From positions 248,001 through 312,000 of the forward strand of contig MKVK01000011.1 of NCBI GenBank assembly GCA_001898825.1: a stretch of DNA of 64,000 nucleotides, in the 5' to 3' direction. The position numbers and the translations under genes were made by a program. This document shows, one piece after another, positions 36,804 through 45,794 of this stretch. The notes below the pieces were generated by a model that saw only the letters and a list, made by a program, of their open reading frames with translations, was not told the DNA's origin and ran no database searches. The DNA is from Magnetospirillum sp. 64-120 (lineage in GTDB: Bacteria; Pseudomonadota; Alphaproteobacteria; Rhodospirillales; Magnetospirillaceae). Within the stretch, counting starts at the first letter, position 1. The number at the start of each line of letters is the position of its first letter.

Positions 36804-36878
36804 TCCGGAGTAGCTCAGCGGTAGAGCAGCCGGCTGTTAACCGGCTGGTCGGGGGTTCGAATCCCTCCTCCGGAGCCA
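36804..36878 (+). tRNA. tRNA-Asn (GTT)
   Basis: The acceptor stem TCCGGAG pairs with CTCCGGA. The anticodon stem GCCGG/CCGGC encloses CTGTTAA, giving GTT. The T arm is GGGGGTTCGAATCCCTC, and CCA is encoded. It is 75 nt. It lies 68 nt after tRNA-Cys, with one promoter before the pair and one terminator after. Confidence 0.96.
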
Positions 36879-36882
36879 ATAG

Positions 36883-36914
36883 AAAGGCCGGACCTTCGGG
36901 TCCGGCCTTTTCGT
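36883..36914 (+). terminator. Terminator after tRNA-Asn
   Basis: AAAGGCCGGACC (36883-36894) and GGTCCGGCCTTT (36899-36910) form a perfect 12-bp stem with a TTCG tetraloop, followed by TTCGTTTG. Confidence 0.9.
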
Positions 36915-36976
36915 TTGTCCATTCCGGGCGTAAGCTTAATTTCCGAGAGGGAGAAATTTCGTCCGGAGAGCCCGCC

Positions 36977-37543
36977 ATGATCGAAGTCCGGATACACGGA
37001 CGCGGCGGCCAAGGTAACGTCGTCGCCGCCTATTTGTTGGCAAGTGCGGCGTTCGAGACCGGCCGCCATTGCCAAGCCTTCCCATCCTTCGGCGCCGAAC
37101 GCCGCGGCGCTCCGGTGACCGCCTTCGTGCGGATCGCCGACCACGCCATCCGCCGACGCTGCCAGGTGGCCAATCCGGCCTTCCTGATCATTCAGGACAG
37201 CGGCCTGCTGCACATCCCGGCCACCTTGGACGGTTTGCTGCAAGACGGCGCGGTCCTGGTCAATTCGCCGCGCTCGTCAACCGAGTTGACGGCGGAATAC
37301 GGCCGCCCGCTGACCGCCCTGCCCGCCTCGGCCATGGCCCAGGACATCCTGGGCCGGCCCATGCCCAACGTGGCGCTTTTGGCCGCCTTTGCCGCTTTGA
37401 CCGACCTGTTTCCGGCGGATGCCTTGGTCAAGGCCCTGGCGCATCGTTTCAAGGGCGATGTTCTGGAACGCAACACCAAGCTGATCGCCGCCGCCACCGA
37501 AATGGTCGAGGCCGGCGCCTGGAAGGATGTGGCCCATGCTTGA
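36977..37543 (+). CDS. 2-oxoacid:ferredoxin oxidoreductase, gamma subunit
   Basis: The 188-residue protein is a pyruvate/ketoisovalerate oxidoreductase gamma domain. It begins IEVRIHGRGGQGNVVAAYLL and has FPSFGAERRGAPVTAFVRI, which helps bind coenzyme A and the 2-oxoacid complex. ATG at 36977 is chosen; upstream the frame runs back through tRNA-Asn and cannot be coding. It overlaps the alpha gene by 8 nt. With the alpha, beta and FAD/Fe-S genes it forms one operon just after the tRNA terminator. Confidence 0.92.
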   Translation: MIEVRIHGRGGQGNVVAAYLLASAAFETGRHCQAFPSFGAERRGAPVTAFVRIADHAIRRRCQVANPAFLIIQDSGLLHIPATLDGLLQDGAVLVNSPRSSTELTAEYGRPLTALPASAMAQDILGRPMPNVALLAAFAALTDLFPADALVKALAHRFKGDVLERNTKLIAAATEMVEAGAWKDVAHA

Positions 37544-38696
37544 AGCCCTGGAAGGCTCGCAGGCTATCGCCCGCGCCATCGCCTTGTGCCGTCCCGGCGT
37601 GGTCGCCGCCTATCCCATCACGCCGCAGACCCATATCGTCGAGAACATCTCGAAATTGGTGGCCGACGGCAAGCTGCGCACCGAACTGGTCAGCGTCGAA
37701 AGCGAGTTTTCGGCGGCATCCGTGGTGCTGGGTGCCTCGGCGGCGGGGTCTCGTTCTTACACCGCGTCGTCATCGCAGGGAATCCTGCTGATGACCGAGG
37801 TGCTGTTCAACATCTCGGGCATGCGGCTGCCAGTGGTTCTGACCTGCGCCAACCGCGCCATCGGCGCCCCCATCAACATCTGGAACGATCATTCCGATTC
37901 CATGGCGGTACGCGATTGCGGCTGGATTCAACTGCATTGCGCCGACAACCAAGAGGCGGTCGACACCTCGATCCAGGCCTTTCGCATCGCCGAGGCCACC
38001 GAATTGCCGGTGATGGTGTGCATGGACGGATTCGTGCTGACCCACACCCTGGAAACCCTGGAAATCCCCGCCCAGGATCTGGTCGACCGATATCTGCCCC
38101 CCTTCGCCTTCGACCGCATGCTGGACCCGCACAACCCGCTGTCTTTGGGCACTCTTGTCGGACCGGAATATTTTTCCGAAACCCGTCATCTGGCCCATCA
38201 GGCGCTTAGCAATGCCGCGTCAACCATCGTTGACGCGGACCGGGAATGGCAAAGCCTGACCGGGCGCTCGGCCGGCGGCTTGTTGACCGTGGAAGGCCCC
38301 GCCGACGCCAGGATCGGCGTTCTGGCCATGGGCTCGGTGGTCTCCACCTTCCGCGAAGCCATGGATTGCCTGGGGGCCGCACCGGCCAAGCTGATCGCCC
38401 TGCGTTCTTTCCGGCCGCTCCCCGAAGATGCCATCCGCGCCGCTTGCGCCGGATTGGACCATCTGGTGGTGGTGGATCGGGCGCTGTCCCCTGGTTTCGG
38501 CGGCATCGTCGGCGGCGAGATCAAGGCGGCGCTGTCGGGAATGAACGACGCGCCGCAAGTTCACAACGTCGCCATCGGCCTGGGCGGCCGCGACGTGCCC
38601 ATGGAGATGTGGCCGCGTCTGCTGGACGTTCCCCAGCAAGGCGGCGGTTTCCGCATCCTGGATTTAGAACCGGCCAAGCTGGGAGAGATGTCATGA
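37536..38696 (+). CDS. 2-oxoacid:ferredoxin oxidoreductase, alpha subunit
   Basis: The 386-residue subunit contains the family pattern VVAAYPITPQTHIVENIS, SEFSAASVVLGASAAGSRSY and the C-terminal domain GVLAMGSVVSTFREA. It holds the pyrimidine-domain part of the thiamine diphosphate site. ATG at 37536 overlaps the gamma stop, and the stop overlaps the beta start (ATGA). The YPITPQT motif is shared by pyruvate and 2-oxoisovalerate enzymes, so the substrate cannot be fixed from sequence alone. Confidence 0.92.
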   Translation: MLEALEGSQAIARAIALCRPGVVAAYPITPQTHIVENISKLVADGKLRTELVSVESEFSAASVVLGASAAGSRSYTASSSQGILLMTEVLFNISGMRLPVVLTCANRAIGAPINIWNDHSDSMAVRDCGWIQLHCADNQEAVDTSIQAFRIAEATELPVMVCMDGFVLTHTLETLEIPAQDLVDRYLPPFAFDRMLDPHNPLSLGTLVGPEYFSETRHLAHQALSNAASTIVDADREWQSLTGRSAGGLLTVEGPADARIGVLAMGSVVSTFREAMDCLGAAPAKLIALRSFRPLPEDAIRAACAGLDHLVVVDRALSPGFGGIVGGEIKAALSGMNDAPQVHNVAIGLGGRDVPMEMWPRLLDVPQQGGGFRILDLEPAKLGEMS

Positions 38697-39673
38697 CCGA
38701 AATGAACGATCCCCGCGCCCGCCAACCGCGTTTTCGCGGCCTGGAAGCCGGCCATCGCGCCTGTCAGGGCTGCGGCGAGGCATTGGCCGCCCGCCTGGTC
38801 ACCGAATCCGCCGGCCCCGACGTCATCCTGACCAACGCCACCGGCTGTTTGGAAGTGTTCACCACCCCTTGGCCGCAATCGGCGTGGCGGGTGCCATGGT
38901 TGCATTCCTTGTTTGAAAACTCGGCGGCCATCGCGTCAGGGGTGGAAGCGGCGCTGAAAGCCCAGGGCCGGCGCAGCAAGGTCATCGCCATGGGCGGCGA
39001 CGGCGGCACCTTCGACATCGGTTTCCAGGCGTTGTCGGGGATGCTGGAACGCATGCACAACGTGCTTTACGTCTGCTATGACAACGAAGCCTATATGAAC
39101 ACAGGCATCCAGCGATCGGGGTCCACCCCGCATGCGGCGCGCACCACCACCTCGCCGCCCGGCAAGGAACGCATGGGCAAGCGGCATTTGAAGAAGGACC
39201 TTTTGTCCATCATCGCCGCCCACCACATCCCCTATGCCGCCAGCGCCTCGGTGGCCTATCCCCAGGACCTGCGCCGCAAGGTGCGCCGGGCCATGGAAGT
39301 GGACGGCCCCACCTTCCTGCTGGTCCATTCGCCCTGTCCGCTGGGCTGGGGCCATGACGGTTCCGAAACGATCCAGGTGGCCCGTTTGGCGGTCCAGACC
39401 GGCCTGTTCCCGCTGGTGGAACTGGAACGCGGCGAAGTCGCCTCGGTGATGCCTTTGCGCCATCGCGTGCCGGTGACCGAATATCTGGGCCTGCAGGGGC
39501 GTTTCCGCCATCTGTTCGCCGATGACGATCACCGGGCCCGCGAAGAACGCGAACATCTGCAGGCGCTGGCCGATTACAACGTCGAGCGCTACGGCCTGGA
39601 CGGCGACGGCGACGATCCGTTCGACGCCGACGGCGCCGACACCGTCCGCCGTGGCGGACCGGCCAGCAGCTGA
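38693..39673 (+). CDS. 2-oxoacid:ferredoxin oxidoreductase, beta subunit (thiamine diphosphate binding)
   Basis: The 326-residue subunit has the thiamine diphosphate motif GDGGTFDIGFQALS, closing YDNEAYMNTGIQRSG. Cysteines in ACQGCGE, ATGCLEV and SPCPLGW are candidates for its [4Fe-4S] cluster. It decarboxylates the 2-oxoacid and passes electrons onward. The N-terminal GHRACQGCGEALAARLV is more like the pyruvate (PorB) than the 2-oxoglutarate type. A C-terminal acidic tail follows residue 300. It is translationally coupled to alpha; the FAD/Fe-S gene follows 11 bp later. Confidence 0.92.
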   Translation: MTEMNDPRARQPRFRGLEAGHRACQGCGEALAARLVTESAGPDVILTNATGCLEVFTTPWPQSAWRVPWLHSLFENSAAIASGVEAALKAQGRRSKVIAMGGDGGTFDIGFQALSGMLERMHNVLYVCYDNEAYMNTGIQRSGSTPHAARTTTSPPGKERMGKRHLKKDLLSIIAAHHIPYAASASVAYPQDLRRKVRRAMEVDGPTFLLVHSPCPLGWGHDGSETIQVARLAVQTGLFPLVELERGEVASVMPLRHRVPVTEYLGLQGRFRHLFADDDHRAREEREHLQALADYNVERYGLDGDGDDPFDADGADTVRRGGPASS

Positions 39674-39684
39674 AGGGGAAAGCC

Positions 39685-41388
39685 ATGCCCACACCCATGA
39701 ATCGCGGAGCCTTCGCCCAAGCCGGGTCGTCTTTGGCCTTCAAGACCGGCACCTGGCGCAGCGCCAAGCCGGTGCATGTCCACGCCACCGCACCCTGTCA
39801 CGGCGCGTGCCCGGCCGGCGAGGACCAGCAGGCCTGGCTGGCCCTGTTGCAGGAAGGCCAGTTGCAGAAAGCCTGGGAAAGCTTGGTGACGGCCAACCCG
39901 TTGCCGGCCATCACCGGCCGCGTCTGCCCGCACCCGTGTGAAAGTGCCTGCAACCGCGGCCATTACGATTCGCCCATCGCCATCCACGCCGTCGAACGCT
40001 GGCTGGGCGATCAGGCGATCTTGCACAATTGGCCCTATCCACGCCTGCCCGGTTCCCCCCGGTCGGAACGGGTGGCGGTGGTGGGCGCCGGGCCGGCCGG
40101 TTTGTCGGCGGCCTATCATCTGGCGCGGCGCCATTACAACGTGGTGCTGATGGATGCCATGCCGGAAGCCGGCGGATTGCTGCGCTCGGCCATTCCACCC
40201 ACCCGTCTGCCCCGCGACGTGATCGACGCGGAAATCCGCCGCCTGATGTCCATGGGCATCGAGTTCCGCCCGCGCACCGCCCTGGGCCGCGACGTCACCT
40301 TGGATGAATTGCGCGGGGAATTCGACGCGGTGTTCCTGGCCGTCGGCGCCGGCAAAAGCCGTCATTGGGACGTGGACGGCGCGGTGCCCGCCGATCTGCA
40401 CGAAGGTCTGGCCCTCTTGCGTGAATGGCTGGCGGTGGGCGCCATCCCCAAACCCAACGCCGTACTGATCCATGGCGGCGGCAACACCGCCGTGGATCTG
40501 GCCCGGGTCATGCGCCGCGCCGGAGTGCGCGACGTCCACGTGGTCACCGCATCCGGGCTGCCCGGCCCCGACACCGACACCGACGACGTGCTGAACGTGG
40601 TGCCGCGCGAATTGGAACAGGCCATCGAGGAAGGCGTGCAGTTCCACCCGCACCGCACCATCAACCGTCTGATCATGCGCGGGTCCAAGGTGGTGGGGGT
40701 GGAGATGGTCCGCCTGAAGAAACTGCCCGACGGCAATGGCCGCAAGTCGCGGGTGTCGTTCGAAGGGACCGAGACGGTGCTGCATGTGGACATGGTGGTG
40801 CCCGCCATCGGCGAAGTGGTGGACCCCACCGGTTTGACCGCCATCCTGGCCGGCCGCGATTTCATCGACACCGACATGTTCGGCACCGTTGCCGGACATC
40901 CCGGCCTGTTCGCCGGCGGTGATTGCCGAAGCTGGATCAAGAAGCTGACCAACGGCACCGTCAGCGCCGCCATCGGCGACGGACGCCGCGCCGCCGAAGG
41001 CATCGACGCTTTGTTGTCGGGCCGTCCCCCGGCAGAGGAAAACCGTCCATCCCTGCCCTTTGCCGAGCTGAATCTGGCCTATTACGAGAAGTCCAAGCGG
41101 GTCCAACTGCCGACCCTGCCCTTGGAAAGCCGTGACGACAGTCGCGAAATCGAGGGTGGACCCGACAGCGCCCAAGCCTTGGCCGAAGCGGCACGGTGCT
41201 TTTCCTGCGGCAATTGCCTGGCTTGCGACAATTGCTGGACGCTTTGTCCCGACAACGCGGTGCTGAAAACCCGCGAAACCTGCAGCGACGGCAGCCATTA
41301 CCTGTTCGATTACGAATACTGCAAGGGCTGCGGCCTGTGCGCCGCCGAATGCCCCTGCGGCTTCATCAGCATGGTGGACGACGATTAG
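39685..41388 (+). CDS. GltD-like FAD-dependent oxidoreductase with C-terminal ferredoxin domain
   Basis: The 567-residue protein has an N-terminal Fe-S region (CHGACPAGED, RVCPHPCESACNRG). An FAD Rossmann motif follows (VAVVGAGPAGLSAAYHL), then an NAD(P) motif (HGGGNTAVDLARVMRR). The C-terminal 70 residues carry two four-cysteine clusters (CFSCGNCLACDNCWTLCP and CKGCGLCAAECPCG). It resembles the small subunit of glutamate synthase fused to a PorD-like 2[4Fe-4S] ferredoxin. As the last gene of the oxidoreductase operon it likely links the 2-oxoacid enzyme to NAD(P)H or to ferredoxin. Direction and cofactor are not decidable here. Confidence 0.9.
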   Translation: MPTPMNRGAFAQAGSSLAFKTGTWRSAKPVHVHATAPCHGACPAGEDQQAWLALLQEGQLQKAWESLVTANPLPAITGRVCPHPCESACNRGHYDSPIAIHAVERWLGDQAILHNWPYPRLPGSPRSERVAVVGAGPAGLSAAYHLARRHYNVVLMDAMPEAGGLLRSAIPPTRLPRDVIDAEIRRLMSMGIEFRPRTALGRDVTLDELRGEFDAVFLAVGAGKSRHWDVDGAVPADLHEGLALLREWLAVGAIPKPNAVLIHGGGNTAVDLARVMRRAGVRDVHVVTASGLPGPDTDTDDVLNVVPRELEQAIEEGVQFHPHRTINRLIMRGSKVVGVEMVRLKKLPDGNGRKSRVSFEGTETVLHVDMVVPAIGEVVDPTGLTAILAGRDFIDTDMFGTVAGHPGLFAGGDCRSWIKKLTNGTVSAAIGDGRRAAEGIDALLSGRPPAEENRPSLPFAELNLAYYEKSKRVQLPTLPLESRDDSREIEGGPDSAQALAEAARCFSCGNCLACDNCWTLCPDNAVLKTRETCSDGSHYLFDYEYCKGCGLCAAECPCGFISMVDDD

Positions 41389-41453
41389 CGCCTTGGCGAA
41401 GTGCGACGCAACATGGATAATCGATGCCCTGTGACCCTTGGGGATGATCGGGC

Positions 41454-43079
41454 ATGAGAAATTACAGCGTCGCCGTGGCTTTGGCCTTGTCCCTGATGGC
41501 CCCTGACGCTTGGGCCGGTCTTGACGAAGGCCTGGCGGCTTATGCCCGCAAGGATTGGCCTGCGGCTGCCCGGGAATTCCAGGCCCTGGCGCAAGGTGGC
41601 GACCCCGTCGCCCTGTCCCGCCTGGGCTATATGAAACTGAACGGCCTGGGCGTGCCCAAGGATGTGGCCGGCGCGGTCGACTTGCTGACCAAGGCCGCCG
41701 ACAAAGGCGAGCCCGCCGCCCAGAACACCCTGGGCAGCCTGTATTTCAAGGGGATCGGCGTCGCCAAGGACCCGGCCCGCGCCCTGATCCTGTTCAGCCG
41801 TGCCGCCGACCAGAACCAACCCAACGCGCTCAACAATCTGGGGCAGCTTTATTTCACCGGCAACGGCATCGCCAAGAACGAAACCAAGGCGCTGGAATAC
41901 CTGCACAAAGCCGCCGACATGGGCATTTCCGCCAGTTGGGAAACCCTGGGCATCGCCTATTGGCATGGCCGCGGCACCAACAAGGACCCGGCCTTGGCCG
42001 CGCCCTGGCTGAAGAAAGCCGCCGAGAAGGGATTCAAGGTGGCGCAAAACCTGTATGGTGCAGCCCTGTGGAGCGGCCAAGGGGTGCCCCAGGACCGGGC
42101 CGAAGCGCTGAAATGGTTCGAACGATCGGGAATGCAGGGCGACCACGCTTCGCTGCTGAACGTCGGCCACGCCCAGATGAATGGCCTCAACACCCCAAAG
42201 AACGTGGAAAAGGCTTATTACTACTATCTGTTGGCCGAACGCTTGGCTCCCGCCGCCGAGAAGGCCAAATACGGCGAGATGACGGAAAAGGCCCGGCAAC
42301 TGCTGACCCCGGAACAGGAAAACCGGGCCAAGGAACAGGCCGCCAAATGGCAACCGCAAAAGGGCGTGGCGGTGTCCGCCGATGCCGATGCGGAACCCGA
42401 CATCGCCAAGGGCAAGGAGGACGAAAAGGCCCCGCCCCGTCCGCAACGCAGCGCCGGTTCCGGTGTCATGGTCAACGCCGCCGGTGTGGTGTTGACCAAT
42501 TCCCACGTGGTGAAGTCGTGCCGCAACATCCGGGTCACCCAGGGTGACAACGGCAGCAGTCAGGCGGCCAGCGTCATCGCCCGTGACGACGTCAACGACA
42601 TGGCGGTGCTGAACACCACCGGGCGTCCCGCCGACTTCGCCCGTTTCCGCGATGGTTCGGCCCTGCGTTCCGGCGACGACGTGGTGGCGGTGGGCTTCCC
42701 GTTGTCAAGCTTGCTGTCGCAGGAACCCAACATCACCGCCGGCGTCATCAGCGCCATGAACGGCCTGCGTGGCGACAAGCGCCACTATCAGATCACCGCC
42801 CCCATCCAACGCGGCAATTCCGGCGGTCCGGTGGCCGACATGAGCGGCAATGTGGTCGGCATCGTGGTTTCGACGCTGAACGCCATGAAGGTGGCCGACA
42901 AGTCGGGCGCCATCCCGCAGAACGTCAACTTCGCCATCAAGGGCGAACTGGTGAAGAAGTTCCTGACCGACAACAAGGTTGAATTCGTCACCAATGCGCC
43001 GCAGGACCACGAGATGTCGGTGGCCGATGTCGGCGACATGGTGCGCAAGGTGGCGGTCTTTGTGGAGTGCGAGGGGTAA
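41454..43079 (+). CDS. Exported Sel1-repeat / trypsin-like serine protease fusion
   Basis: The 541-residue product has a signal peptide (MRNYSVAVALALSLMAPDAWA). Six or seven Sel1-type repeats follow (pattern A..LG.LY..G.GV.KD...A) over residues 25-290, then a low-complexity linker near 300-335. The C-terminal protease of the HtrA/trypsin-like fold has a complete triad: His351 (TNSHVV), Asp382 (NDMAVL) and Ser456 (GNSGGPV). No PDZ domain is seen. Sel1 repeats commonly bind partner proteins, so this may be a targeted periplasmic protease. It stands alone between the oxidoreductase operon and convergent fixX. Confidence 0.9.
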   Translation: MRNYSVAVALALSLMAPDAWAGLDEGLAAYARKDWPAAAREFQALAQGGDPVALSRLGYMKLNGLGVPKDVAGAVDLLTKAADKGEPAAQNTLGSLYFKGIGVAKDPARALILFSRAADQNQPNALNNLGQLYFTGNGIAKNETKALEYLHKAADMGISASWETLGIAYWHGRGTNKDPALAAPWLKKAAEKGFKVAQNLYGAALWSGQGVPQDRAEALKWFERSGMQGDHASLLNVGHAQMNGLNTPKNVEKAYYYYLLAERLAPAAEKAKYGEMTEKARQLLTPEQENRAKEQAAKWQPQKGVAVSADADAEPDIAKGKEDEKAPPRPQRSAGSGVMVNAAGVVLTNSHVVKSCRNIRVTQGDNGSSQAASVIARDDVNDMAVLNTTGRPADFARFRDGSALRSGDDVVAVGFPLSSLLSQEPNITAGVISAMNGLRGDKRHYQITAPIQRGNSGGPVADMSGNVVGIVVSTLNAMKVADKSGAIPQNVNFAIKGELVKKFLTDNKVEFVTNAPQDHEMSVADVGDMVRKVAVFVECEG

Positions 43080-43099
43080 TTCCCCCTCGCCCGGATTGG

Positions 43100-43384
43100 T
43101 TAGCCGAACTTGTAAAGAATGCCGAAGCCGCCGCGCGGATAAGACCATTCGATGTTGAAATGGTCGTCGCAGATGACCCGGCAGGTGCCGCATTCCAGGC
43201 AGCCGTCGGTGGTCAGCACCACCTTGCCGTCTTCCAGGGCGTAGCAGGCCGCCGGACAGCAATAAGTGCATTGCTTGGCGGTGCATTTGCCTTCGCACAC
43301 GTCGGCGCTGATGATCGAGATATGCGGACGACCCTCGTCGACGCGATAGCGGTTCTCGAACAGCTTTTCTTCGACCTTGCTCAT
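43100..43384 (-). CDS. fixX: Ferredoxin-like protein FixX
   Basis: The 94-residue protein has the FixX layout: HISIISADVC, a CTYCCPAACY motif, and the cluster-binding TDGCLECGTCRVIC. It works with FixC in the bifurcating FixABCX complex, taking electrons toward quinone. It overlaps the fixC stop (ATGA) and is the last gene of fixABCX. It ends 20 bp from the convergent protease gene with no visible terminator. Confidence 0.95.
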   Translation of the reverse strand: MSKVEEKLFENRYRVDEGRPHISIISADVCEGKCTAKQCTYCCPAACYALEDGKVVLTTDGCLECGTCRVICDDHFNIEWSYPRGGFGILYKFG

Positions 43385-44679
43385 CGGAACGACCTCACCA
43401 GCTTGATGGCGTCACCCAGCATGCCCCAGTAGGACCGGCGCTTGACGAATTCGCCGGCGATTTCCTTTTGCTTGGTCTTCTTGTCGACGTTGTCGACCTT
43501 CAGCATGGTCGCCGCCGCCTTGTTCAACAACTCGGGATACGTGGTGAAGAATTGCGGGTTTGCGTGGAAGATTTCCGGCATTTCCTTGTATTTCTTCAGG
43601 TCCTTCATCACGAAGCTGGCTTCCAGCTGGGCGCGGTAGGCGGCCAGGTGCTGGGCGGTGAAGGGCTTGCCCTCTTCCTTCAGCTTGATGATGGTCTCGG
43701 CCGCCAGACGTCCGGTGGTCATGGCCAGGTTCGAGCCTTCGCGGTGCACCGCGTTGACGAAGCCGCCCGAATCGCCGCAGATCACCCAGCCGTCGCCATG
43801 AACCTGGGGAATGGCCTTGTAGCCGCCCTCGGGGATCAGGTGGGCGGCGTATTCCTTGACCTCGGACCCGGCGATCAACGGCTTGATGGCCGGATGCTTC
43901 TTCATCTCGTCCAGCATGTCATAAGGCGTGATGCCACCCTTCTTGAAGTCGTCGGCCATGCAGCCGATGCCCAGCGCGATGGATTCGCGGTTGGTGTACA
44001 AGAAGGCGGTGCCCATCATGCCCTTGGTGATCTTGCCGAACATCTCGATGACGACGCCTTCGTCATTGGCGATGTTGAAGCGTTGTTCGATCACTTCCTT
44101 AGGCAGGAAATGCATTTCCTTGACCGCCAGGGCCACGTCGGCGGCCTTGATGGTGGGACGCAAGCCCGCCTTGGTGGCGATCAGCGAGTTGACGCCGTCG
44201 GCCAACACCACCACGTCGGCGAAGATGTCGCCCCCCACCCGGTCGGTGCGCACGCCCACCACCTTGCCGTCCTGTTTGATCAGGTCCAGCACGGTGGCTT
44301 CGCAGATCAGCAGCACGCCGGCGTCGGTGGCCTTTTTCGACATCCAGCGGTCGACATTGGCGCGGATCACCGTATAGCGGGTCGGCGGTTCGTCCTTTTT
44401 CTTCACGCCGCGATAGTTCGACCCCACATAGGTCTCGTCGTCCAGCACCCACATGCGCTGTTCGATGATGGGGCGTTCCAGCGGTGCCTGACGGCGGCAA
44501 TTGGGGATCACCTGTTCCAGCGCCTCGGCGTACAGGATGGCGCCCTGGACATTCTTGGAACCGGGATATTCGCCGCGTTCCAGTTGCAGCACCTTCAGGC
44601 CGGCGCGAGCCAGGACGATGGCGGCGGAATTGCCCGCCGGGCCGGCGCCGATGACGATGGCGTCGAATTTTTCAGCCAT
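43381..44679 (-). CDS. fixC: FixC, ETF:quinone oxidoreductase-like flavoprotein
   Basis: The 432-residue flavoprotein has the FAD motif DAIVIGAGPAGNSAAIVLARAG and the family segment EYPGSKNVQGAILYAEALE. In FixABCX it receives one branch of bifurcated electrons from FixAB and sends them to quinone with FixX. ATG at 44679 is the natural start; the frame upstream runs into fixB out of phase. It is 11 bp after fixB. Confidence 0.96.
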   Translation of the reverse strand: MAEKFDAIVIGAGPAGNSAAIVLARAGLKVLQLERGEYPGSKNVQGAILYAEALEQVIPNCRRQAPLERPIIEQRMWVLDDETYVGSNYRGVKKKDEPPTRYTVIRANVDRWMSKKATDAGVLLICEATVLDLIKQDGKVVGVRTDRVGGDIFADVVVLADGVNSLIATKAGLRPTIKAADVALAVKEMHFLPKEVIEQRFNIANDEGVVIEMFGKITKGMMGTAFLYTNRESIALGIGCMADDFKKGGITPYDMLDEMKKHPAIKPLIAGSEVKEYAAHLIPEGGYKAIPQVHGDGWVICGDSGGFVNAVHREGSNLAMTTGRLAAETIIKLKEEGKPFTAQHLAAYRAQLEASFVMKDLKKYKEMPEIFHANPQFFTTYPELLNKAAATMLKVDNVDKKTKQKEIAGEFVKRRSYWGMLGDAIKLVRSFR

Positions 44680-44690
44680 GTTCCTGTCTC

Positions 44691-45794
44691 CTACTGCGCC
44701 GCTTTGCGGGCCGCCAGACGCTCGCGCAGCGCCTCGGTCAAAGCCGGCAGGATTTGCAACGCGTCGCCGACCACGCCGAAAGTGGCGAAGTCGAAGATGG
44801 GGGCGTTGGGGTCGTTGTTGATGGCGATGATCACGTCGGCACCCTCGACACCGACGCGATGCTGAATGGCCCCCGAAATACCGGCGGCGATATACAGCTT
44901 GGGACGGATGGTCTTGCCGGTCTGACCGATCTGGCGGTCGGCGGCGATCCACCCGGCATGGGTCACCGGACGCGAGCCGCCGAAATCACCGCCCAGCACG
45001 GCGGCCAGATCCTGCACCAGCTTGAAGTTTTCCGGCTTGCCCAGGCCACGGCCACCGGCGACGACGATGTCGGCATAGGCCAACTGGGCCTTTTCCGCGT
45101 CGGAATCGGGGATGAAGGACAAAATCTTGGTGATGATGTCGGTTTCGGCCACCTGACAGGCATGCTCGATCACTTGGCCGCGCTTGCCCGGCATCCGTTC
45201 CGGCATGGCCATGACGCGCGGGCGCACGGTGGCCATCTGCGGGCGGTATTCCAGGGTGTGGATGGTGCACAGCAGCGACCCGCCGAAGGTCGGGCGGGTG
45301 GCGGCCAGGGACCGGGTTTCGTCGTCGATGCGCAGTTCGGTGCAATCGGCGGTCAAACCGGTGGCCAAGGTGGTGGCCAGGGCGCCGGCCAGATCGCGGC
45401 CCAGGGTGGTGGCCCCCAGCAACATGATTTCCGGCTTGAAGGTCTGCACCATGTCGGTCAGCCCCGCCGTATAGGGATCGGTGCGGTAATCGGCCAGCAC
45501 CTCGTCACGCATCAGATAGACGCTGTCGGCACCGTATTCGAAGGCGCCGTCACAAGCCGCCAGGGTTTCCGGGGCGTCGGGTCCCAGAACCACGCCGGAA
45601 ACCGGCACGCCCAGATGGGTGGCCAGCTTGCGGCCCTCGCCCAGCAATTCCCACGACACCGGATGAACCTTGCCGCGTTCCAGCTCGATGAACACCCAGA
45701 CGCCATGATAGACGCTGAGATCGGCACCGTCGGCGCGGCGCGGCGCCGAGGCGACGGGCGTCGACTGTTCCTGATCCATGTCCTCGGCGCTCAT
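44691..45794 (-). CDS. fixB: FixB, electron-transfer flavoprotein alpha-type subunit
   Basis: The 367-residue subunit has the C-terminal FAD domain signature ([19 protein letters not shown], then [20 protein letters not shown] and [20 protein letters not shown]). It pairs with FixA to bifurcate NADH electrons between quinone and ferredoxin or flavodoxin. The first 25 residues are a polar extension before [14 protein letters not shown]. The start overlaps the fixA stop (ATGA). Confidence 0.96.
   Translation of the reverse strand: MSAEDMDQEQSTPVASAPRRADGADLSVYHGVWVFIELERGKVHPVSWELLGEGRKLATHLGVPVSGVVLGPDAPETLAACDGAFEYGADSVYLMRDEVLADYRTDPYTAGLTDMVQTFKPEIMLLGATTLGRDLAGALATTLATGLTADCTELRIDDETRSLAATRPTFGGSLLCTIHTLEYRPQMATVRPRVMAMPERMPGKRGQVIEHACQVAETDIITKILSFIPDSDAEKAQLAYADIVVAGGRGLGKPENFKLVQDLAAVLGGDFGGSRPVTHAGWIAADRQIGQTGKTIRPKLYIAAGISGAIQHRVGVEGADVIIAINNDPNAPIFDFATFGVVGDALQILPALTEALRERLAARKAAQ

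Noticed and set aside
40720..41388. Whether the C-terminal Fe-S domain of the FAD subunit is a separate ferredoxin gene
   Set aside because: The frame is continuous with no stop, start or ribosome-binding site between the flavin part and the cysteine clusters, so it is one fused protein.
41454..43079. Classification of the protease as DegP/HtrA
   Set aside because: The triad and GNSGGPV fit that fold, but no PDZ domain follows and Sel1 repeats precede it, so a specific DegP label is not justified.
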